64,000 nt of DNA. It comes from CF-46 sp963760735 (GTDB lineage: Bacteria; Chloroflexota; Limnocylindria; Limnocylindrales; CSP1-4). Of the stretch, positions 1-8,966 are shown piece by piece (the first letter of the stretch is position 1; the number at the start of each line of letters is the position of its first letter). The stretch spans positions 310,001 to 374,000 of the forward strand of contig CAVXEB010000007.1 of assembly GCA_963760735.1 (NCBI GenBank), written 5' to 3'. Both the position numbers and the translations under genes were made by a program. Below the pieces are notes generated by a model. The model was not told the DNA's origin, did not search any database, and was given only the letters and a program-made list of their open reading frames with translations.

Positions 1-129
1 GTGGTGTTCGCCGAGGCCCGGACCGACGACTCCGTCGGCTACGCGCTGACGCCGACGGCGGTCGCCCGCGCCGTCGCGCCGTCGATCGGGCGGACTGGAG
101 CGGTCGAGACGGGGGCATGCATCCGATGA
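1..129 (+). CDS. C-terminal end of a MarP-like trypsin-fold serine protease (partial)
   Basis: An open frame runs in from the left edge and stops at 127-129. Its 42 residues read like the extreme C-terminus of MarP/CvpA-type membrane-anchored serine proteases: a VVFA strand, a VGYALT strand resembling the GYVLT of that family, an A-x-x-VAP helix, and a final TGAC resembling the family's TG-C ending, where the cysteine commonly forms a disulfide. The catalytic triad would lie upstream, outside the window. Only the tail is visible, so the family call rests on a short stretch. It ends 11 bases before the start of the next gene, so the two may be co-transcribed. Confidence 0.55.
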   Translation: MVFAEARTDDSVGYALTPTAVARAVAPSIGRTGAVETGACIR

Positions 130-140
130 GGAGCGAACCG

Positions 141-1865
141 ATGGAGCCCGACGAGACGAACCGGACGGCCGCCGACGAGGGCTCCCGGCTGGCGGCGCTC
201 GCCGCCCACGCCTGGGACCAGCAGATGGAGGCGCACCCGGTCTTCGCGACGGCGCTCGGCGACCGCCGCTTCGACGACCGTCTCCGGCCGAACGGCCCGG
301 GAGCCGGCGAGGCGCACGCGGAGCGGCTCGACGCCCTGGCCCGGCGGACGGCGGCGATCGACCCGGTCGGGCTGTCCGCGGCCGATCGGGTGACGCGCGA
401 CGCGCTCGCCGACTTCCTGGCCGCGGAGCTCGACATCGTCGATGCCGGGCTCGACGCGTGGTCCGTCGACCCCCTCGACGGCCCGCAGGTCGACTTCCTG
501 AACATCCCCTCCTTCCAGCCCGTTCGCGACCTCGCGGAGGCTCGGGCACTTGTCGAGCGGTGGCGGGCGATGGGTCCGTGGATCGACAACCTCGTCGCGA
601 CGTCACGCGAGGCCCTCGCCCGCGGCATCGGCGCTCCGGCGGCGAACGTCCGGGGCGTCGTCGCGGAGCTCGACGACCTCCTCGCCCGTCCCGACGAGGA
701 GTGGCCGCTCGAGGAGCCGGCACGCGACCTGCCGGACTCGCTGGCGGCCGATGAGCAGGACACGATCGCCCGCGACATCGCGGACGCGGTCGCAGGCGGG
801 ATCCGGCCGGCCTTCGTCCGCTACCGATCGTTCCTGACCGACGAGCTCGGGCCCCGGGCGCGCGGCGACGATCGACCCGGCCTCGCCTCGGTCCCGGGCG
901 GCAACGAGGCCTACGCCCGGCTCGTCCGGGCCCACACGACCCTCGACCTCACGCCCGACGCGATCCACCGGATCGGCCTCGACGAGACCGCCCGGATCGA
1001 CGCGGAGTTCTCGGCGCTCGGCGGCCGTCTCCTCGGGACGGACGATCGGCATGCGGTCATCGCCCGTCTGCGCTCCGATCCGGCGCTCCATTTCGATGAC
1101 CCGGCGGAGGTCTTCGCGGTCGCCGAGGCCTCGCTGGCCCGTGCCGACGCCGCGATCCCGGACTGGTTCGGCCGCCTCCCGAAGGCGCCGTGTGTCGTCG
1201 TCGAGATGGGCGACCACGAGGCCCGCCACTCGACGATCGCCTACTACCGCGAGCCGGCCGCGGACGGCAGCCGGCCGGGCAGCTACTACATCAACACCAG
1301 CGAGCCGCGGACCCGGCCCCGCTACGAGGCCGAGGTCCTGGCATTCCACGAGGCCGTTCCGGGCCACCACCTCCAGCTCGCGATCGCCCAGGAGCTCGAT
1401 GGGCTGCCGGCCTTCCGCCGCCTCGCAGGGACGACCGCGTTCATCGAGGGCTGGGGCCTGTACAGCGAGCGCCTGTCCGAGGAGATGGGCCTCCTGACCG
1501 GCGACATGGACCGGTTCGGGATCCTGTCCTTCGACGCGTGGCGGGCCTGCCGCCTCGTCGTCGACACCGGGCTCCACGCGATGGGCTGGAGCCGCGATGC
1601 GGCGATCGGGTTCATGGTCGACCACACCGCGCTCGCCGAGAACAACATCGCCAACGAGGTCGATCGCTACCTCGCGATGCCGGGCCAGGCCCTCGCCTAC
1701 AAGCTGGGGCAGCTGGAGATCCTGCGGCTGCGGGAGCGCGCCCGGGCCGCGCTGGGAGGCGGGTTCGACATCCGCGCGTTCCACGACGTCGTGCTCGGCC
1801 ACGGCGCGCCCGGGCTGCGCACGATGCGCGGGATCGTGGAGGCCTGGATCGACCGCAGGGCCTGA
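141..1865 (+). CDS. DUF885 family protein, probable zinc-dependent hydrolase
   Basis: A 574-residue protein spanning the full length of the DUF885 family, which is thought to contain metal-dependent peptidases or hydrolases. The diagnostic motif is F-HEAVPGHH-LQ at about residues 402-412: H403, E404 and the GHH at 408-410 are the likely metal and catalytic residues. The downstream segments FIEGWGLYSE and the C-terminal PGQALAYKLG are also family hallmarks. No signal peptide or membrane helix is evident, so it is probably cytoplasmic. I chose ATG 141 because GAGGAG lies 6 bases upstream; an in-frame ATG at 117 would overlap the preceding gene. The substrate is unknown. Confidence 0.88.
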   Translation: MEPDETNRTAADEGSRLAALAAHAWDQQMEAHPVFATALGDRRFDDRLRPNGPGAGEAHAERLDALARRTAAIDPVGLSAADRVTRDALADFLAAELDIVDAGLDAWSVDPLDGPQVDFLNIPSFQPVRDLAEARALVERWRAMGPWIDNLVATSREALARGIGAPAANVRGVVAELDDLLARPDEEWPLEEPARDLPDSLAADEQDTIARDIADAVAGGIRPAFVRYRSFLTDELGPRARGDDRPGLASVPGGNEAYARLVRAHTTLDLTPDAIHRIGLDETARIDAEFSALGGRLLGTDDRHAVIARLRSDPALHFDDPAEVFAVAEASLARADAAIPDWFGRLPKAPCVVVEMGDHEARHSTIAYYREPAADGSRPGSYYINTSEPRTRPRYEAEVLAFHEAVPGHHLQLAIAQELDGLPAFRRLAGTTAFIEGWGLYSERLSEEMGLLTGDMDRFGILSFDAWRACRLVVDTGLHAMGWSRDAAIGFMVDHTALAENNIANEVDRYLAMPGQALAYKLGQLEILRLRERARAALGGGFDIRAFHDVVLGHGAPGLRTMRGIVEAWIDRRA

Positions 1866-1877
1866 CCGCAGCCGGCG

Positions 1878-2306
1878 TCAGTGGGGGACGTCGGGCTCCA
1901 GGTCGCGGAGCATCACCGCCATCGACTCCAGCACGCTCATCCGGATCGACGGGTACTGGTCCATCAGCTGGTGGAACTCGCGATGGCCCACGACGAGGAG
2001 CCGGCACGGCGTGATCGTGGTGACGGTTGCCGTCCGCGGCCGCTCCGTGACGAGGGCGATGTCGCCGAAGAACTGGCCCGGTCCCATCGTGGCCAGCTGG
2101 CGGCCGCCGCGGTCGACGCGGACCTCGCCCTCGATGATCACGAAGAACTCGCGACCGAGGTCGCCTTCCCGCATCAGGACGTGGTCGGCCTTCAGGTCGA
2201 CCTCGTCGGCGAGGCGGCCGACCTCCTCGATGTCGCCGCGGCCCAGCCCGGCCAGCAGCGGGACCCGCCTGAGCAGCTCGAGCTTCTGGTCCGTGTGCGT
2301 CGCCAT
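1878..2306 (-). CDS. Stand-alone cyclic-nucleotide-binding-domain protein
   Basis: A 142-residue protein that is almost entirely one cNMP-binding (Crp N-terminal-type) domain. It begins with a KLELLRRVPLLAGL helix, followed by the beta-roll with FFVIIEGEVRV and the phosphate-binding cassette FFGDIALVTERPRTATV, whose E/D and R are the ligand-contact positions. No DNA-binding helix-turn-helix or effector domain follows, so it is either a free sensor or partners with another protein. ATG 2306 is preferred over ATG 2318 because GGAGAGGG sits just upstream of it. It converges on the DUF885 gene and diverges from ilvD. The ligand (cAMP, c-di-GMP or none) cannot be told from sequence. Confidence 0.85.
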   Translation of the reverse strand: MATHTDQKLELLRRVPLLAGLGRGDIEEVGRLADEVDLKADHVLMREGDLGREFFVIIEGEVRVDRGGRQLATMGPGQFFGDIALVTERPRTATVTTITPCRLLVVGHREFHQLMDQYPSIRMSVLESMAVMLRDLEPDVPH

Positions 2307-2511
2307 CACCCTCTCCAACGTGCGGCAGTCACGGCCGGTCGTCCGGGCAGCATAGCCGCGTGATCGGTCGTGCGGAAGGCCCTCCGGGCGACGCCGGAAC
2401 GCGGCCGGCGGCGAGCCGCGCCGCGGGCACGCGGGCCGCGGGCGTGCCGCCCGACCGCGAGCTCGTCCTACACTGGCGGTCGATCGCCCTCCCCAGCCGG
2501 AGTTGTCCCCG

Positions 2512-4320
2512 ATGTCCGATCCGACGCATCCCTACGATCGCCCGTCCGACCCGGCCAAGCGCCACTCCGCGGCTCTGACGGACGGCCCGGATCGGGCCGG
2601 CGCGCGGAGCATGCTCAAGGCGATCGGGTTCACCGACGAGGATCTCGCGAAGCCGATCGTCGGGGTCGGGACGAGCTGGATCGAGACGATGCCGTGCAAC
2701 TACAACCACCGCCGACTGGCGGAGGCGGTGAAGGCCGGCATCCGGGCGGCGGGCGGCACGCCGATGGAGTTCAACACGATCTCGGTCAGCGACGGCGTGA
2801 CGATGGGCACCGAGGGGATGAAGGCCTCCCTGATCAGCCGCGAGGTCGTCGCCGACTCGATCGAGCTCGTGTCCCGCGGCCATCTGTTCGACGGGGTGGT
2901 CTGCATCTTCGGCTGCGACAAGACGGGCCCGGGCTCGGCGATGGCGATGGGCCGGCTCGACATCCCGTCGCTTGCCCTCTACTCCGGCACGATCCATCCG
3001 GGCATCCGGACGGCCGCCGACGGATCGACGAGCCGCGACGCGACGGTCGTGACCGTCTACGAGGCGATCGGGGCATACCGGGCAGGGAAGATCACGCTCG
3101 ACGAGCTGTACGCCACCGAGGCGGCGGCGTGCCCAGGACCCGGCGCCTGCGGCGGGCAGTTCACCGCGAACACGATGAGCATGGTCATGGAGGTCCTCGG
3201 GCTCTCGCCCGCGGGGCTCAACGAGATCCCGGCGGAGGATCCGGGCAAGGACCAGGCCGCACGACGTTGCGGCGAGCTCGTCATGGACCTCGTCCGCGAC
3301 GACGTTCGCCCGTCGCGGTTCGTCACCCGCCGGTCGATCGACAATGCGATCGCGGCGGTCGCCGCCACGGGCGGCTCGACGAACGCGGTCCTCCACCTGC
3401 TCGCGATCGCCCACGAGTACGGCATCCCGCTCGAGATCGACGAGTTCGGGACGATCGCCGACCGGACCCCGATCGTCGCGGACCTCCAGCCGGGCGGTCG
3501 CTACACGGCGACCCACCTGTACGAGGCCGGTGGCCTCGCGCTCGTCCTCCGCGAGCTGATCGCCGGCGGTCGGATCGACGGCGCGGCCCCGAACGTCGAC
3601 GGGCGGACGACGGCCGACATCGCGGCCGCGGCCAGCCCGACGGACGGGCAGGACGTCGTCGTCTCGATCGACCGCCCGATCAAGACCTCCGGCGGGCTGA
3701 CGATCCTCCGTGGCTCGCTCGCCCCGGACGGCTGCGTCGTGAAGCTGGCCGGCCACGAGCGCCGCCTGCACCGCGGCCCGGCTCGCGTCTTCGACACGGA
3801 GGCGGCGTGCTACGTGGCGGTCCGCGAACAGCGGATCGTCCCGGGCGACGTCGTGGTGATCCGCTACGAGGGACCGGTCGGCGGACCCGGCATGCAGGAG
3901 ATGCTGAGCGTCACGGCGGCACTGACCGGCGAGGGCCTGGGCGACACCGTCTCGCTGATCACCGACGGCCGGTTCTCCGGCGGCACCCACGGGTTGATGA
4001 TCGGCCACATCGCGCCGGAAGCGGCGCTCGGCGGCCCGATCGGTCTCGTCGAGGAAGGCGACCCGATCGTCATCGACGTCGACGCCCGCCGCCTCGACCT
4101 CGACGTGCCGGCGGAGGTTCTCGAGCAGCGCCGCGGCCACTGGACCGCGCCCGCGCCGCGATACACCGGCGGCGTCATGGCGAAGTACGCCGCGCTCGTC
4201 TCGTCCGCGTCCGAGGGCGCGGTCACGACCGGCCGGCGGATGACGGCCGCCCTCGAGCGGACCCCGCTCGAGCACGGCGCGACGGTGGCGACGACCGACA
4301 GCGTGATCACCGCTGGATGA
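2512..4320 (+). CDS. ilvD: Dihydroxy-acid dehydratase
   Basis: A 602-residue IlvD/Edd-family enzyme that dehydrates 2,3-dihydroxy-3-methyl-butanoate or -pentanoate in valine and isoleucine synthesis. The three cluster cysteines are visible: C62 in MPCNYNH, C135 in the signature GCDKTGPG, and C207 in ACPGPGACGGQF. K137 is the usual carbamylated lysine position next to the Mg site. The three-cysteine pattern fits the oxygen-stable [2Fe-2S] class. The C-terminal barrel includes GRFSGGTHGLMIGH. ATG 2512 has GGAG nine bases upstream; an in-frame TTG at 2503 is less likely. A TACACT -10-like hexamer lies at 2470-2475. The stop codon overlaps the next start (ATGA), so ilvD and the oxidoreductase gene are translationally coupled. 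No other branched-chain synthesis gene is nearby. Confidence 0.96.
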   Translation: MSDPTHPYDRPSDPAKRHSAALTDGPDRAGARSMLKAIGFTDEDLAKPIVGVGTSWIETMPCNYNHRRLAEAVKAGIRAAGGTPMEFNTISVSDGVTMGTEGMKASLISREVVADSIELVSRGHLFDGVVCIFGCDKTGPGSAMAMGRLDIPSLALYSGTIHPGIRTAADGSTSRDATVVTVYEAIGAYRAGKITLDELYATEAAACPGPGACGGQFTANTMSMVMEVLGLSPAGLNEIPAEDPGKDQAARRCGELVMDLVRDDVRPSRFVTRRSIDNAIAAVAATGGSTNAVLHLLAIAHEYGIPLEIDEFGTIADRTPIVADLQPGGRYTATHLYEAGGLALVLRELIAGGRIDGAAPNVDGRTTADIAAAASPTDGQDVVVSIDRPIKTSGGLTILRGSLAPDGCVVKLAGHERRLHRGPARVFDTEAACYVAVREQRIVPGDVVVIRYEGPVGGPGMQEMLSVTAALTGEGLGDTVSLITDGRFSGGTHGLMIGHIAPEAALGGPIGLVEEGDPIVIDVDARRLDLDVPAEVLEQRRGHWTAPAPRYTGGVMAKYAALVSSASEGAVTTGRRMTAALERTPLEHGATVATTDSVITAG

Positions 4321-5213
4321 CGATCCGGATCGGGTTCAAGACGTCCCCGCAGGACGTCGACTGGGCCACGCTCGACGCAACCTGGCAACGGGCGGGCCAG
4401 CTCACGGCAGCCGGCGGCGGGTTCGACAGCGGCTGGCTCAACGACCACCTGACGAACATGAACGCCGAGGTGCCGGGCGCGTCGCTGGAGGCACTGACGC
4501 TGCTCGGGACCCTCGTCCACCACGTGCCGGGCGTGATGGTCGGCCACGCCGTCCTGTCGAACACCTTCCGCCAGCCCGTCGTTCTCGCGAAGGCGGCCGT
4601 CGTCCTCGACCACGCCACCGAGGGCCGGTTCGTCCTCGGCCTCGGTGCCGGCTGGTTCGAGGGCGAGCACGAACCGTTCGGGCTCGAGCTGCCGCCGATC
4701 GGGCCGCGGATCGACCGGCTCGTCTCGGCGGTGGACACGCTCCGGGCCCTGTGGTCGCCCGAGGCCGCCGCCCCGCCGGGCGTGACCCGGGACGACCCGT
4801 TCTACCCGCTCCACGACGCCGTCAACGCGCCGCCGCCGCTGACTCCCGGCGGACCGCCGATCTATCTCGGCGGGCAGGGTCCGCGCGGCATCCGACTCGC
4901 CGCCCGGGCCGCGAGTGGCTGGCTCCAGCCGGGCAACCGGTCGGGCGACGTCGGCTATCTGGCCGAGAAGCGGGACATGCTCACGAGCGCCCTCGACGCG
5001 GAGGGCCGAGATCCGGCAGGGTTCGACGTCGTCGGCCAGGTCCTGACCGGCTCGACGGCGGCCAGCCGACGCGCGGCGGTCGAGGCGGCGCGCGGCCTCG
5101 TCGGGACCGGGGCGACCCACATCGTCCTCGGGATGCCGTCGATGCTCGGGCCTGCCGGCCTCGACGACGTCGCGAGGGAGTGCCTCGGCCCACTGCGCGA
5201 CGCGTTCGGGTGA
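4317..5213 (+). CDS. LLM-class flavin/F420-dependent oxidoreductase
   Basis: A 298-residue luciferase-like TIM-barrel protein. Visible family features are the N-terminal IRIGFKTSPQDVDW strand and helix, WLNDHL (the equivalent of the WVADH segment), a LGTLVHHVPGVMVGHAVLSNTFRQPVVLAK core, GRFVLGLGAGW with the typical flavin-site glycine run, and the late PPIYLGGQGPRGIRLAARAASGW. The ATG overlaps the ilvD stop by four bases. Such proteins use FMN or coenzyme F420; which one cannot be decided here. The N-terminus has fewer phosphate-contact residues than classical F420-dependent dehydrogenases. The substrate is unknown. Confidence 0.85.
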   Translation: MTIRIGFKTSPQDVDWATLDATWQRAGQLTAAGGGFDSGWLNDHLTNMNAEVPGASLEALTLLGTLVHHVPGVMVGHAVLSNTFRQPVVLAKAAVVLDHATEGRFVLGLGAGWFEGEHEPFGLELPPIGPRIDRLVSAVDTLRALWSPEAAAPPGVTRDDPFYPLHDAVNAPPPLTPGGPPIYLGGQGPRGIRLAARAASGWLQPGNRSGDVGYLAEKRDMLTSALDAEGRDPAGFDVVGQVLTGSTAASRRAAVEAARGLVGTGATHIVLGMPSMLGPAGLDDVARECLGPLRDAFG

Positions 5214-5259
5214 GCTCGCGCCAGGTGCGACGATCGGCCGGCGCGGCGATGATCTCCGG

Positions 5260-5580
5260 GTGAGCCTGCCCCGGACGCCCGAGCGCGACGCGACCGCGGA
5301 CGACGCCGAACCGACGCCGGCGGCGCCATCGACGCCCGCGAGCCCCGCCGATCCGGCTGCCTACGACTCCGAGCGGGGCGCCGCGGCCCGTCGCCGCGGT
5401 CTGGCGGCCCCGTACATCCCGGGCGGCCGCGATCCCGACCAGGAGCAGGCCGAGCTCGAGGACCGCCGTTACCTCCGGATCCTGTTGATCATGGTGATCG
5501 CGATCGTCCTCGCGGGCTTCGTCCTCGGCATCCTGGCGGCGCTGGCCGGCCTCGATGCCCTCGTGGGGAACCCGGGTTGA
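5260..5580 (+). CDS. Small single-span membrane protein, unknown function
   Basis: A 106-residue protein with an alanine/proline-rich, probably disordered N-terminal 60 residues, then RRYLRILLIMVIAIVLAGF leading into one strong transmembrane helix (about residues 71-93) and a short tail. The start is GTG 5260; no better in-frame start is present and no strong ribosome-binding site is seen. It is followed three bases later by the M20 peptidase ATG, so the two are likely co-translated. I do not recognise the family. Topology by the positive-inside rule puts the long N-terminus in the cytoplasm. Confidence 0.6.
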   Translation: MSLPRTPERDATADDAEPTPAAPSTPASPADPAAYDSERGAAARRRGLAAPYIPGGRDPDQEQAELEDRRYLRILLIMVIAIVLAGFVLGILAALAGLDALVGNPG

Positions 5581-5582
5581 CG

Positions 5583-7013
5583 ATGGCCGACGCCGCGCTG
5601 CCGTCCGCGGCGATCGAACCCGAGATTCTCGACCGTGCCCGCCACGAGCTCGTCGAGACCGTCCGATCGCTGATCCGGATCCCGTCGGTCAACCCGCCGC
5701 CAGCCGACGCACCAGATGGCGAGCGCCGGGTCGCGGACTGGATCGCGGCCGCCCTCGCCGATGCGGGCGTCCCGTCAGAGATCCTCGAGCTCGTCCCGGG
5801 TCGCGGCTCCGTCGTCGGGCGGCTGCGCGGCGACGGCACGGGCGGCGAGCCGCTCCTGCTCCTCGGCCACCTCGACGTCGTGCCGGTCGCGCCGGAGGGC
5901 TGGACCCACGACCCGTTCGGCGGCGACGTCGAGGACGGCTATGTCTGGGGTCGCGGCGCGGTGGACATGAAGGATCTGGTGGGGATGGAGCTGACGGTCG
6001 TCCGGATGCTCGCCGCCGAGGCCCGTGCCGCCGGGCGTGATCCCGCCTCGGACCCGATCCCCGGGCTGACCCGAGACGTGATCCTCGCGACGACCGCCGA
6101 CGAGGAGGCGGGTGGCCTGAGCGGCATCGCCTGGATCGTCGCCGAGCGGCCGGAGCTCCTCGAGGCGGCGGCCGCGATCAATGAGTCCGGCGCCGTCGCC
6201 ACGACGTTCGGCGGCCGCCGGTTCTACCCGATCGGCGTCGCCGAGAAGGGCTACGCGACGTATCGCCTCACCGTCCACGGCACGTGGGGCCACGGCTCGA
6301 TGCCGCGCGACGACAACGCGGCCGTGCGCGCGGCGACCGCGATCTCCCGGCTCGCCGTCCAGGGCCCGCCGCGGCCGACCGCGGTCATGCAGACGTTCCT
6401 CCGCGGCGTGGCCGACCGGATCGATCCCGAGGGGGCCCGCCTGCTCCGGGCGCTCGCCAGCGACGATCCACGGCTCGGCGAGGCGGCGCTCGATGCGATG
6501 TGCGACCCGATGCAGGCCCGGGTCATCCGGGCCCTCCTCCGCGACACGGTCAGCCCGACGGTCGTCCACGCCGGCGTGAAGTACAACGTGATCCCGGGCG
6601 AGGCGACCGTCGAGATCGACTGCAGGCTGCTGCCCGGCACGACCGAGGACGACATGCGCGAGACCGTCATCGGACGCCTCGGTGACGTCGCCCCGTACGT
6701 CGACGTGGACCTGTTCATCCACGCGCCCCCGGTCGACGCGCCCGTCGACGACCCGCTCTATCGGCTGCTCGAGCGGACCGTCGTCGATCACGACCCGGAC
6801 GGGATCCCGCTGCCGTTCATGGTCCCGTTCGCGACGGATGCCAAGCACACCGCCGCCCTCGGCATCCCGACCTACGGCTTCTCACCGCTCCGGCTGGAGC
6901 CGGACGAACGATTCCTGGAGCGGTTCCACGCCGACGACGAGCGGGTCGGCGTCGACGCCCTGCGCTGGGGACTGCCTGTCCTCTACGACGTCGTCCGCCG
7001 CTTCTGCGGCTGA
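5583..7013 (+). CDS. M20 family dizinc peptidase/deacylase (ArgE/DapE-like)
   Basis: A 476-residue member of the M20 metallopeptidase family. Metal-ligand motifs are present in order: LLLGHLDVVPV (first His and Asp), WGRGAVDMKD (bridging Asp), TTADEEAGG (catalytic Glu pair) and, after the dimerisation domain with GHGSMPRDDNAA, the late TDAKHTAALGIPTYGF supplying the last His. The segment GVKYNVIPGEATVEIDCRLLPG is typical of the lid domain. ATG 5583 is three bases after the upstream stop; an overlapping TTG at 5577 is possible. No signal peptide. Substrates of the family include N-acyl amino acids and dipeptides; which applies here is unknown. Confidence 0.9.
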   Translation: MADAALPSAAIEPEILDRARHELVETVRSLIRIPSVNPPPADAPDGERRVADWIAAALADAGVPSEILELVPGRGSVVGRLRGDGTGGEPLLLLGHLDVVPVAPEGWTHDPFGGDVEDGYVWGRGAVDMKDLVGMELTVVRMLAAEARAAGRDPASDPIPGLTRDVILATTADEEAGGLSGIAWIVAERPELLEAAAAINESGAVATTFGGRRFYPIGVAEKGYATYRLTVHGTWGHGSMPRDDNAAVRAATAISRLAVQGPPRPTAVMQTFLRGVADRIDPEGARLLRALASDDPRLGEAALDAMCDPMQARVIRALLRDTVSPTVVHAGVKYNVIPGEATVEIDCRLLPGTTEDDMRETVIGRLGDVAPYVDVDLFIHAPPVDAPVDDPLYRLLERTVVDHDPDGIPLPFMVPFATDAKHTAALGIPTYGFSPLRLEPDERFLERFHADDERVGVDALRWGLPVLYDVVRRFCG

Positions 7014-7023
7014 CGCCGGGCGG

Positions 7024-7236
7024 TTACTGCGGCGCGTCTTCCGATTCGGGGGGCCGGCCGCCGGTCGACACGACCACCTGCTCGTCACACTCCTTGCACC
7101 GGAACAGCGTCCCGCGCAGCCACGACCGCTCCGGGTCGGTCTCGGTCGAATCGTGAGGTGACGGCGCCAACCTCGACCACGAGCCATCGCTGTGGCGATG
7201 CTCGAGCTCGAGCTGAGAGATCCGGAACGTGTCCAT
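7024..7236 (-). CDS. Small protein with one CxxC motif, unknown function
   Basis: A 70-residue protein whose start is well supported by AGGAGG five bases before ATG 7236. The C-terminal half contains LFRCKECDEQVVVSTGG, a single CKEC knuckle; with only one CxxC, zinc binding would need dimerisation or another ligand such as the flanking histidines (EHRHSDGSW). It lies 18 bases downstream of the MarR gene on the same strand, so they probably form an operon. I do not recognise the family. Confidence 0.65.
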   Translation of the reverse strand: MDTFRISQLELEHRHSDGSWSRLAPSPHDSTETDPERSWLRGTLFRCKECDEQVVVSTGGRPPESEDAPQ

Positions 7237-7254
7237 GCGTCCTCCTGGGGTGGC

Positions 7255-7836
7255 CTACTCGGTCCGTGCCTTGATCAGCCGGCCGCGGCGCGAGATCGCA
7301 TGGGTCGCCAGCGCGGCCACGCCCATCGCGATCAGGGCCCGCTCCGCGGTCGGCATCGGCCGAACCGCCGAGAGGAACTGGTCGGCCCGGGCGCGATCGA
7401 CGACCCGCAGGAGCGCCGCTCCGCGCGGGGTCAGCTGGAGCGTCCGCTGCCGGCGGTCCTCTTCCTCGACGCGTCGCTCCACGAGGCGGCGCCGGACGAG
7501 CCCGTCGACGAGCCGGCTGGTCGCCGACGGCGATCGGTTGATCACCTCGGCGAGATCGCCGATCGTCATCGTCCCGGAGTCGGCCAGAACGTACAGCGCG
7601 GCGAGCTGGGTGAAGCCGAGGCGCATCTCGCCGAGCTGGGAGGCGAACCCGATCACGAGCTCACGCCAGAGGGCGCGGCCCATCGCGACGCGCTCGGAGA
7701 TCTGGCGGACATTCGTGATCCTGGTCCCGGCCGCGAGGACCGTGGCGGACAGGTCGGCCTCGTAGCGGCGCGCGATCGTCCTGGCGGGCGGTGGCGGACC
7801 GAGGCGCCGGGCGCCGGTCTTCGTCTCGACGGTCAT
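7255..7836 (-). CDS. MarR-family transcriptional regulator
   Basis: A 193-residue winged-helix protein. The MarR core is clear: LGFTQLAALYVLADSGTMTIGDLAEVI, then the recognition helix region NRSPSATSRLVDGLVRRRLVERRVEEEDRRQRTLQLTPRG (split here only for description), with the E-x-DRR wing typical of MarR. ATG 7836 gives a normal-length protein; it lacks a clear ribosome-binding site. It is divergent from fabD, with a TATGCT -10-like hexamer about 30 bases upstream, and could regulate the fatty-acid cluster and itself. The ligand is unknown. Confidence 0.88.
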   Translation of the reverse strand: MTVETKTGARRLGPPPPARTIARRYEADLSATVLAAGTRITNVRQISERVAMGRALWRELVIGFASQLGEMRLGFTQLAALYVLADSGTMTIGDLAEVINRSPSATSRLVDGLVRRRLVERRVEEEDRRQRTLQLTPRGAALLRVVDRARADQFLSAVRPMPTAERALIAMGVAALATHAISRRGRLIKARTE

Positions 7837-7954
7837 CGTCGGAGGTCCGGAAGCGTCGACATCGGGTCGAGCATAGCCCGGCGGCCCGTCTTGCGTGCAA
7901 CGTCGCACAGGCCGGCCCGTACGAACGGCGAAACGACGGCTACGCTGCGTGACG

Positions 7955-8923
7955 ATGACCACGTCTGCCTATGTCTTTCCCGGTCAGGGCTCGCAGTCGG
8001 TCGGCATGGGGGAGGCCCTCGTCGCCGCATCCCCGGCGGCCGCCGAGATTCTCGCCGCCGCCGATGCCGCGCTCGGCGAGCCGATCAGCCGGCTCGCGTT
8101 CGGTGGCCCGGCCGAGGAGCTCGACCGGACCGAGAATGCGCAGCCTGCGCTCCTCGCGACCTCGATCGCGTACCTCGCCGCCCTCCGCGAACGATGGGCG
8201 GCGTCCGGCTCCGAGGCGCCGCTCCCGGCCTTCGCAGCCGGCCACTCCATGGGCCAGTACTCCGCGTTCGTCGCGGCCGAGGTCATCTCCCTCGCCGACG
8301 GCGTCCGTCTCGTCCGCGAACGCGGCCGACTGATGCAGGCGTCCGGCGCGGGCCGCGACGGAGCGATGGCCGCGATCATCGGGCTCGACGAGGCCCGGCT
8401 GCCCGAGCTGATCGCGCGGGCGAGCCACAACGGAGTGTTCGACGTCGCGAACCGGAACGCGCCCGGCCAGGTGGTCGTCAGCGGCGAACGGGCGGCCATC
8501 GAGGCCTCTGTCGACGTCGCCCGGGAGCTCGGCGCGCGCAAGGTGGTCGTCCTGCCGGTCTCGGTGGCGGCGCACTCCCCGCTGATGGCCGAGGCGGCCG
8601 AGGGGATGCGTGCGGCGCTCCTGGACATCGAGTTCCGCGACCCGCGCGTCCCCTTGCTCGCCAACGCCGATGCCCGCCCGATCACCACAGGGGACGCCGC
8701 ACGGGCGGAGCTCGTCGACCATCTCACCGCCGGCGTCGACTGGGTGGCAGCGGTCGAGCGGATGACGGCCGCCGGCGTGACGACGTTCATCGAGGTCGGG
8801 CCGGGCCGCGTCCTGACCGGCCTGATCAAGCGGATCGCCCCGAACGCCGAGGCCGTCCCCCTCGACGATCCCTCCGCCCCCGACCGGCTCGCGATGCCGG
8901 TCGCAGCCGCGGCGCCTGCCTGA
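7955..8923 (+). CDS. fabD: Malonyl-CoA:acyl-carrier-protein transacylase
   Basis: A 322-residue transacylase that loads malonate onto acyl carrier protein for type II fatty-acid synthesis. The N-terminal FPGQGSQ, the nucleophile loop GHSMGQ (S98), the arginine in RERGRLMQ (R123, malonate carboxylate contact), and the catalytic His in VAAHSPLM (H207) are all present. The usual nucleophile motif is GHSLGE; the Glu-to-Gln change two residues after the Ser is unusual but seen in some relatives. TACGCT at 7941-7946 lies eight bases before the ATG and there is no ribosome-binding site, suggesting a leaderless mRNA. First gene of the fabD-fabF-fabF cluster; no acyl carrier protein or fabG gene is in the window. 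Confidence 0.94.
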   Translation: MTTSAYVFPGQGSQSVGMGEALVAASPAAAEILAAADAALGEPISRLAFGGPAEELDRTENAQPALLATSIAYLAALRERWAASGSEAPLPAFAAGHSMGQYSAFVAAEVISLADGVRLVRERGRLMQASGAGRDGAMAAIIGLDEARLPELIARASHNGVFDVANRNAPGQVVVSGERAAIEASVDVARELGARKVVVLPVSVAAHSPLMAEAAEGMRAALLDIEFRDPRVPLLANADARPITTGDAARAELVDHLTAGVDWVAAVERMTAAGVTTFIEVGPGRVLTGLIKRIAPNAEAVPLDDPSAPDRLAMPVAAAAPA

Positions 8924-8966
8924 CGCTGCCGACCGATCCCGGACACCAGAAAGGACACCTCCGAGC

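Noticed and set aside
2329..5213. Long open frames on the opposite strand and in the alternative frame over ilvD
   Set aside because: They lack any recognisable motif, are rich in arginine, and overlap ilvD and the oxidoreductase gene, which have all family motifs.
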